This document shows positions 1 through 5,969 of a stretch of 7,032 nucleotides of DNA, one piece after another. Position 1 is the first letter of the stretch; each line of letters begins with the position of its first letter. The stretch covers positions 1 through 7,032 of the forward strand of contig JAFTIV010000044.1 in NCBI GenBank assembly GCA_017456685.1, written 5' to 3'. Under the pieces are notes generated by a model that saw only the letters and a program-made list of their open reading frames with translations, did not search any database and was not told the origin of the DNA. The translations under genes were made by a program, and so were the position numbers. This stretch comes from Clostridia bacterium (GTDB taxonomy: Bacteria; Bacillota; Clostridia; Oscillospirales; CAG-272).

Positions 1-329
1 CAAAATGCGTCTTAATTTTGGGTGGCTACGATAAGGGCGTGTCCTATGCGCCACTTGCTGAGGCAACAAGAGGGCTTCGCGGTGCCGTGCTGTGCGGTGC
101 AAATGCCGACAAAATTGAGAGCGCAATAAAAAATAATACCCAAATAAAAAAAGCCACGCGCCTTGAGGATGCGGTGATGCTTGCTGTGGAAATGGCAAGA
201 GAGGGAGATGCCGTGCTTTTATCTCCTGCCTCGGCAAGCTTTGATATGTTTAATAGCTATAAGGAAAGAGAACAGAAATTTAAGGAAATAGTAAGAGGAC
301 TAAAATGGAAAAAATCAGGGAGCTTTTGA
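1..329 (+). CDS. murD: MurD, UDP-N-acetylmuramoyl-L-alanine--D-glutamate ligase, C-terminal part (5' end outside window)
   Basis: Cytosolic ATP-dependent ligase that adds D-glutamate to UDP-MurNAc-L-alanine in peptidoglycan precursor synthesis. Only about the last 108 residues are present, read from base 3 (KCVLILGGYDKG...), which is roughly the C-terminal Mur ligase domain. The ILGGYDKG motif and the later SPASASFDMF motif are MurD hallmarks. By position, the lysine of the first motif and the serine and phenylalanine of the second match D-glutamate-contacting residues described for E. coli MurD. The family C-terminus usually stops near the FKEIVRGL segment; here about eight more residues (KWKKSGSF) run into the next gene, giving a 25-bp overlap. 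A TTG at position 18 lies in frame but inside the conserved motif, so it is not the start. Family assignment is secure. Whether the rest of a cell-wall gene cluster lies upstream cannot be seen. Confidence 0.95.
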   Translation, partial: KCVLILGGYDKGVSYAPLAEATRGLRGAVLCGANADKIESAIKNNTQIKKATRLEDAVMLAVEMAREGDAVLLSPASASFDMFNSYKEREQKFKEIVRGLKWKKSGSF

Positions 330-1315
330 AAAAGATATGCTTTTTGCCAACCGTTTCGAGCAGAGAGCTTGACTATAAGAGTGAGCTTTTTGCGCTCGCT
401 GGCGACTGCTTTGATGAAATGTACGAGGACTCCTTTGGCGACCTTGTGCTTGTTGTAAAATCAAAAAAGCCAAGCGCGCCAAGGCTTATGATAGATGCTC
501 ATTTTGATGTTGTAGGCTTTATGGTAAGCAAGGTCCACGAGGACGGCTTTTTGTCGATTAGCCCTATCGGCGGAGTTGATGCTCGCGTGCTTGGCGCATC
601 AGGCGCTATGGTCTATGGTAAGGAGCGCGTCGAGGGTGTGTTTACCTCAACCCCACCTCACCTTTTAAAGGACTCAAAATCGCTTCCAAAAATCGAGGAC
701 ATATATATTGATTGTGGCGAGGATGCAAGCCTTGTTGAGGTTGGAGATATTGTTACCTATAAGCCCCACTTTACAGAGCTTCTCAATAACAGAGTAAGCG
801 CCACAGGTCTTGACGATAAGGCTTGCGTGTGCGCTATGCTTGATATGGCAATGCACATAGACAAGGAAAGGCTAAATTACGATGTTTACATCGTTATCTC
901 CGCACAAGAGGAAACAGGCAAGGGTGGCGCGCGCTTTATCGCTTACGACATAAAGCCCGATATTGCAATTGTTACCGATGCGTTCTTTGCACGCGGTGAG
1001 GACATAGAAAATTGCGATAGCATTGAAATGGGCGAGGGCGCCTATATTGATGCCTCTGCTGTTACAGATGTTTTCTTGACAAGAGGAATTATAAAGGCAC
1101 TCAGCGCTCGCGAAATTAAGCTACAGGTTGCTTGCGAGCCGTCGCGCACTCACACAAACAACGAGGCAATTTCAATAGCGGGCGCGGGCGTGCGCACGGC
1201 GCTTCTTGGTGTTGCCGTTGAGGGAATGCATACCCCGAGCGAGATTGTGAGCCTTGAGGACATAAAATCACTCTCTGGCGCCTTGCTTGAAATTGCATAT
1301 GGAGAATGGCTATGA
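305..1315 (+). CDS. M42 family metallopeptidase, paralogue 1 (divergent)
   Basis: Predicted cytosolic di-metal aminopeptidase of family M42 (TET / glutamyl aminopeptidase / endoglucanase-M-like), 336 residues, normal length. The start is ATG 305, preceded by AGAGGA at 294-299 within murD. Expected active-site residues can be placed: His66 and Asp68 in AHFDVVG, the aspartate pair 170-171 in GLDDK, Glu202-Glu203 in QEETG, Asp225 in IVTDAF, and His309 in EGMHTPSE. Two family signatures are altered. AHMDE is AHFDV, and the usual GGTD motif before the last histidine is replaced by SRTHTNNE. All metal ligands therefore look present, but the substrate pocket probably differs from its two neighbours. 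It overlaps murD by 25 bp and the next gene by 4 bp (ATGA), which suggests translational coupling. An M20/M28-like label is possible from weak similarity, but motif order and spacing fit M42. Substrate unknown. Confidence 0.88.
   Translation: MEKIRELLKKICFLPTVSSRELDYKSELFALAGDCFDEMYEDSFGDLVLVVKSKKPSAPRLMIDAHFDVVGFMVSKVHEDGFLSISPIGGVDARVLGASGAMVYGKERVEGVFTSTPPHLLKDSKSLPKIEDIYIDCGEDASLVEVGDIVTYKPHFTELLNNRVSATGLDDKACVCAMLDMAMHIDKERLNYDVYIVISAQEETGKGGARFIAYDIKPDIAIVTDAFFARGEDIENCDSIEMGEGAYIDASAVTDVFLTRGIIKALSAREIKLQVACEPSRTHTNNEAISIAGAGVRTALLGVAVEGMHTPSEIVSLEDIKSLSGALLEIAYGEWL
1301..1304 (+). promoter_or_regulatory. Ribosome binding site deciding the start of the second M42 gene
   Basis: GGAG lies 7 nt before ATG 1312 but only 1 nt before the in-frame ATG at 1306. 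Spacing therefore favours 1312, which also makes the classic ATGA stop/start overlap with the upstream gene. Confidence 0.75.
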
Positions 1316-2373
1316 ACGAAGAAAGAAAAAAACAGCTCCTTTGCGAGCTTGATAAAATCTGCTCAATCCTTGGCCCAAGTGGCTTTGAATGGCGCGTGCG
1401 AGATTATATAAGAGCAGAGATAGAGAAGAATATGCCAAGCGGAGCAGAGCTCTTTACGGACAAGCTCGGTGGACTTTATCTAAAAATTAAAAACGAGGGC
1501 GCACCCAAGCTTATGCTAAGCGCACATATGGACGAGGTTGGCTTTATGGTCACCGAGATTACCGAGCGAGGCGAGCTAAAATTCGGCTCGGTCGGCGGAA
1601 TAAATCCTCTTGTGCTTTGCTCAAAGCGAGTTGTCAGCGAAAATGGTATCAAGGGAGTTATAACCTCGAAGCCTATTCATTTGCAGACAAAAGACGAAAG
1701 AAGCGAGCGCACGGAAATTCGCAAAATGAGAATTTCAATCGGTGCACGCTCAAGGCAAGAGGCTGAAAAATATGTGTCGGTTGGTGATTATTTCACCTTT
1801 GAGCACGATTTTAGGGTGCTCTCAGGCGGGCGAATTGCCTCTAAGGCGCTTGATGACCGCCACGGCTGTCTTGCACTTCTCAATGCAATAAGAGAGCTTG
1901 CAAAATCGGGTAAGAAAAGCAGATACGAGCTTTATTTTGCCTTCACCTGTCGCGAGGAGATAGGCGTTAGTGGTGCTTGGTGCGCAAGCGAGCTTGTAAA
2001 GCCAGACTACGCAATCGTAATCGAAAGCAAGGCAGTGCTTGATTTGCCAAGCGTTGGCGAGGCAAGGGCAGTAGGTGCTCTTGGTGAGGGTGCGCTAATT
2101 TCCTATGCGGACGGTGGCGCGATAATGGACAGAGAGCTAACGGACAGGCTCGTTTCCGTTTGTGAGAAAAACAAAATTAAATATCAAATTAACAGGGCAA
2201 TCTCGGGCGGAAATGATTCGAGCAACATTCAAAGGGGCGCACATGGTGCAAGGGTTGCGCTGATTTCCGCACCATCAAGATATATTCATTCAAGCACAGG
2301 AATTATAGATTATAAGGATTTTGAGGCGATTTGCGACGCAATCTACTCATTTATTACAGCTAAAGAGGATTAA
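1312..2373 (+). CDS. M42 family metallopeptidase, paralogue 2
   Basis: Second predicted M42 aminopeptidase, 353 residues from ATG 1312 (an in-frame ATG at 1306 is disfavoured by ribosome-binding-site spacing). The signatures appear in order: His72, Asp74 and Glu75 in SAHMDEVG; the Asp181-Asp182 pair in ALDDRHG; Glu215-Glu216 in CREEIG; GGNDSS near 307-312; and His326 in RYIHSS. The metal ligand that is usually Asp, in a segment like IAIDVT, is Glu238 here (VIESKAV), a conservative change. Members of this family remove N-terminal residues from peptides in the cytosol, and many form 12-subunit tetrahedral particles; oligomer state and specificity cannot be read from this sequence. The GGND form of GGTD, close to family consensus, makes this paralogue look more conventional than the first. 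It is followed after 1 bp by a third copy, so the pair is almost certainly co-translated. Confidence 0.93.
   Translation: MNEERKKQLLCELDKICSILGPSGFEWRVRDYIRAEIEKNMPSGAELFTDKLGGLYLKIKNEGAPKLMLSAHMDEVGFMVTEITERGELKFGSVGGINPLVLCSKRVVSENGIKGVITSKPIHLQTKDERSERTEIRKMRISIGARSRQEAEKYVSVGDYFTFEHDFRVLSGGRIASKALDDRHGCLALLNAIRELAKSGKKSRYELYFAFTCREEIGVSGAWCASELVKPDYAIVIESKAVLDLPSVGEARAVGALGEGALISYADGGAIMDRELTDRLVSVCEKNKIKYQINRAISGGNDSSNIQRGAHGARVALISAPSRYIHSSTGIIDYKDFEAICDAIYSFITAKED
2365..2369 (+). promoter_or_regulatory. Ribosome binding site deciding the start of the third M42 gene
   Basis: GAGGA ends 5 nt before ATG 2375. The frame stays open upstream to 2321, but that would add 18 residues unlike the family and overlap the previous gene by about 50 bp, so 2375 is preferred. 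Confidence 0.75.
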
Positions 2374-2374
2374 G

Positions 2375-3346
2375 ATGATAAATTTACTAAAGAGGCTAAT
2401 GCTCACACACGGAGTGTCGGGCAGAGAGAATTTAATTCGCGAGGCGATAAGAAAAGAGGTTGAGCCATACGCAGACGAGGTAACAATTGATGCTATGGGT
2501 AACCTTATCGCACACAAAAAAGGAAGTGGAAAGCGCGTAATGTTTGGCGCGCATATGGACGAAATCGGCTATTTTGCAACACATATTCGCTCAAATGGAC
2601 TTATAAGCGTAGCGCCAATCGGCGGAATAAACCTAATTTCGGGTGCATTTACAGGAGTTGTGAGCGAAAACGGAGCTGTCGGTGTCCTTGGCACGGTGGC
2701 TAAGGGCGCACCAGATGCTGATGAGGTCTTTATTGACATAGGCGCAACCGATAAAAGGCAAGCCGAGAAAAGGGTTAAGGTTGGCGATTCCTTTGTTCAC
2801 ACACCCTCAATTACTCACCTTATGGGTACTCGCTATGTCGGCAGACCCTTTGATGATAGAGTAGGCTGTGCAATTCTTATAGAGGTTCTAAAGAATGTAA
2901 AAAGCACAGAAAACGATTTGTACTTTGTCTTTACCGTTCAAGAGGAGGTAGGCTGTCGTGGTGCAAGACCTGTAACATACTCGGTTGAGCCAGATATCGC
3001 AATTGCTCTTGATGTGACAAGGACAGACGACAAGGGCGGAGATACCCTTAATGTATCAATCGGCAAGGGACCAACTATAAAAATCAAGGATGCAAGCGTA
3101 ATCTGCTCGCACGAGCTTGTGCTTAAAATGAGAGAGCTCGCACGCGAGGGCAAGATAAAATATCAGGACGAAATGCTCTCAAGGGGCGGAACTGATACCT
3201 CATCTATGCAAATTGCCAAAAGAGGCTGTAGAGCAGGTGCAATTTCCATCCCCTGTGGCTATATTCACACAGGAATAGAAATGATTGATATGAAGGATGT
3301 AAGGGGCGCTGTTCGCCTTGCAACCCTCATTGCAGAAAGGATTTAA
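2375..3346 (+). CDS. M42 family metallopeptidase, paralogue 3 (most canonical)
   Basis: Third predicted M42 aminopeptidase, 323 residues. This copy is nearest to the family consensus: MLTHGVSGREN at the N-terminus, His60 and Asp62 in GAHMDEIG, Asp160-Asp161 in PFDDRVG, Glu190-Glu191 in VQEEVGCRGA, Asp213 in IALDVTRTDD, the GGTDTSSM motif, and His298 in GYIHTGIE. It should be catalytically competent with a bound metal pair. Its intact site next to two altered paralogues suggests that the three diverged in substrate range, or that they mix in one particle. Mixed TET complexes are described in archaea, so this is an extrapolation. It starts 1 bp after the previous stop and ends 1 bp before the first lipoprotein gene. 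No signal peptide is seen, so the product is cytosolic. Confidence 0.95.
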   Translation: MINLLKRLMLTHGVSGRENLIREAIRKEVEPYADEVTIDAMGNLIAHKKGSGKRVMFGAHMDEIGYFATHIRSNGLISVAPIGGINLISGAFTGVVSENGAVGVLGTVAKGAPDADEVFIDIGATDKRQAEKRVKVGDSFVHTPSITHLMGTRYVGRPFDDRVGCAILIEVLKNVKSTENDLYFVFTVQEEVGCRGARPVTYSVEPDIAIALDVTRTDDKGGDTLNVSIGKGPTIKIKDASVICSHELVLKMRELAREGKIKYQDEMLSRGGTDTSSMQIAKRGCRAGAISIPCGYIHTGIEMIDMKDVRGAVRLATLIAERI

Positions 3347-3347
3347 A

Positions 3348-3911
3348 ATGAAGAAATTTTTAATAGCGCTTCTTGCCTTGGCTATGCTTTTCTGCGCATC
3401 GTGTAGCGCTCCTGATGCGACCACCGTTGCAAGCTATACCTTGCCTGACGGCACAGCTCAAGAAATAGAAATGAAGCTTGCCTCTAACACGGACATTGTG
3501 CAATATTTACTCTATGTTCCAAGCACTTGGGTGATAAAAGACCAAAGCGCCTCGACAGTAGCATATGTGAGCGAGGAAAACAAAACAAGCGTAAGCGTTG
3601 CACAATGGAATTTGACAAAGGAATATACAACGATTGATGCGTGGTGGTCGCTTGTCAAGGAGGATTATGTAAAAACAATCCCCAATTTTACCCTTATTGA
3701 GGAGGGCACACCTACTACTCTTGGTGGCGCAGAGGCGAAGAATTATATCTATACAGCAACCTTTAGCGGACAGGTGTATAAATACAATGTAGTTGCTTCA
3801 ATCGACCAAGGAAGCATTCATATAATCACCTATACCTCAACTCCCGAGCTTTATGATAATACCCTTGCAATCTACAAGGAAGCAATTCTCGGTAGCTTTA
3901 GGTTTAGTTAA
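3348..3911 (+). CDS. Small lipoprotein, paralogue A, possible PsbP/Mog1-like fold
   Basis: Predicted membrane-anchored lipoprotein of 187 residues, starting at ATG 3348 with AGAAAGGA at 3334-3341. The N-terminus is a lipoprotein signal: MKK, a hydrophobic stretch to residue 15, and Cys19 in CASCS as the likely lipidated residue. The box is imperfect because Cys replaces the usual Leu at -3. The mature domain (about residues 40-187) contains YLLYVPSTWV, then IDAWWSLVKEDY, GGAEAKNYIYTATF and a C-terminal helix and strand. The Y-x-LYVP-xx-W pattern resembles small PsbP/Mog1/DcrB-type domains; that fold call is inference only. It is clearly paralogous to the next gene along its whole mature length. 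No catalytic residues are recognised. A role as a substrate-binding or envelope-sensing protein is possible but unproven. Confidence 0.85.
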   Translation: MKKFLIALLALAMLFCASCSAPDATTVASYTLPDGTAQEIEMKLASNTDIVQYLLYVPSTWVIKDQSASTVAYVSEENKTSVSVAQWNLTKEYTTIDAWWSLVKEDYVKTIPNFTLIEEGTPTTLGGAEAKNYIYTATFSGQVYKYNVVASIDQGSIHIITYTSTPELYDNTLAIYKEAILGSFRFS

Positions 3912-3922
3912 GGAGAAAAACG

Positions 3923-4453
3923 ATGAAAAGAATTTTGATCATAGCACTTTGCGCACTTATGCTTCTTGCGCTCGTTGGCTGTAAGGGCGACGGTGCGCCC
4001 GCAGGAATGAAGCTTGCCTCGCATCCCGAGCTTGTTCCATATTCGCTCTATGTCCCCGAGGACTGGGTTGTAGATTATAGCGATGCGCAAAACACAAAGG
4101 CTCATGTTTCAAGCGTTAATATGTCAAGCGTGCTCGTTTCTCAGCACCCAAAGGCTGAGGGCACAATTGATGATATTGATAGCTGGTGGGAAAATTACAA
4201 GGCAGAGCTTTCCTTAGAGGGAGCCTTAGTTCTTGAACAGGGCGTAAAGGGCACGGTTGATGGCAAGGCATCAAAGAGCTATACCTATAGCGCAACCATC
4301 AATGACGAGCTCACTTACAAGTACTATATGACCGCAGTTGAACATAATGGAGAAATTATCGCAATTCTATATGGCGCACCCGAGGGACCTCTTTTTGATG
4401 AAACTCTTAGCGTTGTAAAGGACGAAATAATTGCAAATCTTAAGCTTAAATAA
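3923..4453 (+). CDS. Small lipoprotein, paralogue B, possible PsbP/Mog1-like fold
   Basis: Predicted lipoprotein of 176 residues. AGGAG at 3911-3915 sits 7 nt before ATG 3923. The signal peptide is canonical: MKRIL, a hydrophobic core, and the lipobox LVGC with Cys20 as the anchor. The mature part lines up with the preceding gene: MKLAS near the start, Y-S-LYVPEDWVV, IDSWWENYKAEL, the KASKSYTYSATI strand pair, and a final helix leading to NLKLK. Identity between the two is visibly partial, so the tandem duplication is old rather than recent. Unlike copy A it lacks the short segment (SYTLPDGTAQEIE) before the shared domain. The product should face outward on the cytoplasmic membrane. Function unknown; it lies between peptidase genes and a cysteine desulfurase gene in the same unit. 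Confidence 0.86.
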   Translation: MKRILIIALCALMLLALVGCKGDGAPAGMKLASHPELVPYSLYVPEDWVVDYSDAQNTKAHVSSVNMSSVLVSQHPKAEGTIDDIDSWWENYKAELSLEGALVLEQGVKGTVDGKASKSYTYSATINDELTYKYYMTAVEHNGEIIAILYGAPEGPLFDETLSVVKDEIIANLKLK

Positions 4454-4454
4454 T

Positions 4455-5612
4455 ATGAGAGAAATATATTTTGATAATAGCGCAACGACCAAAATGTCCG
4501 CTCGCGCAATAGAAAAAATGACCTCTGTAGCAAGGGAATGCTACGGGAACCCATCCTCGCTTCACTCCGTAGGCTTAAGTGCCGAGAGGGCAATAGGCGA
4601 GGCAAGAGGAATAATTTTGTCCTCGCTCGGTATTTTGCGTCCTCAAAGAGGTGAGCTTGTGTTTACCGCAGGTGGCACAGAGGCGAATAATATGGCAATT
4701 ATCGGCACAGCCCTTGCCAAGGCTCGCCGTGGCGGAGAAAAAATTATAATCACCGAGGGAGAGCATTCGTCAGTAGAGGAGTGTGCAAAATATCTTGAGA
4801 ATAAGGGCTTTACGATAGTGCGCGTTCCAACAAGGGGCGGAGAACTTGATATTGACTTTATAAGGGCTAATTCCAAGGGGGCAATCCTTTGTAGCCTTAT
4901 GCATGTAAATAACGAAACAGGCGCGCTCTACGATGTGAAAACAGCATTTGAGGTGGTCAAGGAGCAAAGCCCTGACTGCATAACTCATATGGATGCAGTC
5001 CAATCCTATCTAAAGGTCAAATTTACAAAAAAATCAGTCGGCGCAGACCTTATTTCTCTAAGCGCCCACAAGGTAAATGGAGCGAAGGGAGTAGGCGCAC
5101 TTTATATCGCACCCGAGCTGTTGAAGGCTAAAAAAATCACCCCCGTTATCTTGGGTGGTGGACAGGAATTTGGGCTTCGCTCAGGCACGGAGAATGTTTA
5201 TGGAATTTGTGCCTTTGGCGAGGCGGTAAGGGAGCACACAGAGCGCCTTAATGATGAAATCGAGACAATGAGGGAGCTAAGAGAGTACATAATCTCGCAT
5301 CTTCCAAGCGAGATAAGGGCTAATCTTCCAAAGAAAAGCGCTCCTCATATAATCAACATCACTTTGCCCAAAATTAAGAGTGAAACCGCGCTTCACGCGC
5401 TTAGCGCAAGAGGAATTTTCGTGTCCTCTGGCTCGGCTTGCTCGTCTAATTCTGCGCACAAGGCTTCACGCGCGCTCGTTGCCTTCGGTCTTACTGAGAA
5501 TGAGGCAGATAGCTCGCTGAGAATTAGCCTCTGCCCGCAAAGCACCAAGGATGAGGCAGACGCGCTGATTGAGGCACTTTATGAAATTATAAAACAGCTC
5601 GCAAGAAAATAA
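4455..5612 (+). CDS. Cysteine desulfurase, class I NifS/IscS type
   Basis: PLP-dependent enzyme that converts L-cysteine to alanine and passes persulfide sulfur to acceptors for Fe-S clusters or tRNA thiolation; cytosolic. It has 385 residues. Landmarks are YFDNSATTK at 5-13, GGTEANN at 73-79, His104 in EGEHSSVE, Asp180 and Gln183 in HMDAVQ, PLP-binding Lys206 in SAHKVNGAKG, RSGTEN at 242-247, and catalytic Cys329 in SSGSACSS. His104, Lys206 and the cysteine fall at or within one residue of the E. coli IscS numbering. It ends earlier than IscS, lacking its C-terminal extension. No scaffold (IscU/SufU), thiI or mnmA gene is visible, so the sulfur acceptor is unknown. Start: ATG 4455 has no clear ribosome binding site and is 1 bp past the previous stop, so coupled translation is likely. 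An in-frame TTG at 4431 with AGGA at 4419-4422 would add eight non-conserved residues. Confidence 0.95.
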   Translation: MREIYFDNSATTKMSARAIEKMTSVARECYGNPSSLHSVGLSAERAIGEARGIILSSLGILRPQRGELVFTAGGTEANNMAIIGTALAKARRGGEKIIITEGEHSSVEECAKYLENKGFTIVRVPTRGGELDIDFIRANSKGAILCSLMHVNNETGALYDVKTAFEVVKEQSPDCITHMDAVQSYLKVKFTKKSVGADLISLSAHKVNGAKGVGALYIAPELLKAKKITPVILGGGQEFGLRSGTENVYGICAFGEAVREHTERLNDEIETMRELREYIISHLPSEIRANLPKKSAPHIINITLPKIKSETALHALSARGIFVSSGSACSSNSAHKASRALVAFGLTENEADSSLRISLCPQSTKDEADALIEALYEIIKQLARK

Positions 5613-5633
5613 TCAAGCGAGAAAGGAGTAATT

Positions 5634-5927
5634 ATGGCAAGCATTTATAGCTCTTGGGGAAGCTGTGTTGGCTCCGTTAGAGGAAGCACAATTTATAACA
5701 GCGCTGATCAAATCGTCGGCTCGTTTAGCTGGGGAACAATTTACAACTCCTCGGGAAGCTGTGTAGGCTCTGTAAGAGGCGACGATATCTATAACTCGGC
5801 AGGAAGCAGGATAGGCTACATAAGCTGGGGCAGAATTTACAACTCAGCAGGAAGCTGTGTAGGCTCATATTCGGGCTGTGGCGCAGGTGAGGCAGGAGCT
5901 GCCGCGCGCTTACTTGGGCTTTTATAA
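5634..5927 (+). CDS. Five-repeat beta-rich protein (beta-flower-like), function unknown
   Basis: Small protein of 97 residues with a strong AAAGGAG at 5622-5628, 5 nt before ATG 5634. Residues 4-83 are exactly five 16-residue repeats with consensus IYNSxGxxVGSxxxGx, followed by an Ala/Leu-rich tail (AGEAGAAARLLGLL). Repeats alternate in type. Units 1, 3 and 5 carry SCVGS (Cys11, Cys43, Cys75, each 32 residues apart). Units 2 and 4 carry an SWG (Trp33, Trp65) and no cysteine. A further Cys82 precedes the tail. There is no signal peptide or membrane segment. IY-x-S-x-G...IG repeats of this kind resemble small proteins annotated as 4-fold or 5-fold beta flower; that link is from memory of the pattern and not tested. 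It is the last gene before the terminator and directly follows the cysteine desulfurase by 21 bp. Confidence 0.82.
   Translation: MASIYSSWGSCVGSVRGSTIYNSADQIVGSFSWGTIYNSSGSCVGSVRGDDIYNSAGSRIGYISWGRIYNSAGSCVGSYSGCGAGEAGAAARLLGLL
5643..5882 (+). repeat. Five in-frame 48-bp tandem repeats within the beta-flower-like gene
   Basis: Units are 5643-5690, 5691-5738, 5739-5786, 5787-5834 and 5835-5882, each encoding 16 residues that begin with IY. DNA identity is imperfect, and units 1, 3 and 5 resemble one another more than units 2 and 4, giving a 96-bp higher-order period. Synonymous differences suggest the protein pattern is under selection rather than recently amplified. Confidence 0.9.
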
Positions 5928-5939
5928 TTTATAATCATA

Positions 5940-5969
5940 AAAGGGAAGCGGATTAGTCCGCTTCCTTTT
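5940..5969. terminator. Bidirectional intrinsic terminator between convergent genes
   Basis: The stem pairs GGAAGCGGA (5944-5952) with TCCGCTTCC (5957-5965) around a TTAG loop. It extends through one G-T and three A-T pairs to a TTTT run at 5966-5969 on the plus strand, with a matching T run on the minus strand (AAAA region 5939-5942). It ends the long plus-strand unit and can also end tepA. The loop and right arm contain the tepA stop (TAA, complement of 5953-5955) and its last codons. Confidence 0.88.

Noticed and set aside
2321..2374. Upstream in-frame extension of the third M42 gene to 2321.
   Set aside because: It would overlap the preceding gene by about 50 bp, adds residues unlike the family, and bypasses the well-placed GAGGA before 2375.
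3318..3347. Upstream in-frame extension of the first lipoprotein to 3318.
   Set aside because: It would place ten extra residues before a textbook lipoprotein signal (MKKFL...) and ignore the ribosome binding site at 3334-3341.
4324..4605. Minus-strand open frame of 93 residues across the lipoprotein B and desulfurase junction.
   Set aside because: It lies wholly opposite two well-supported genes, has no recognisable motif and no ribosome binding site.
5643..5882. Regular 48-bp repeats considered as a CRISPR array.
   Set aside because: Repeats are in frame, lack unique spacers, and encode a periodic protein with a good ribosome binding site.
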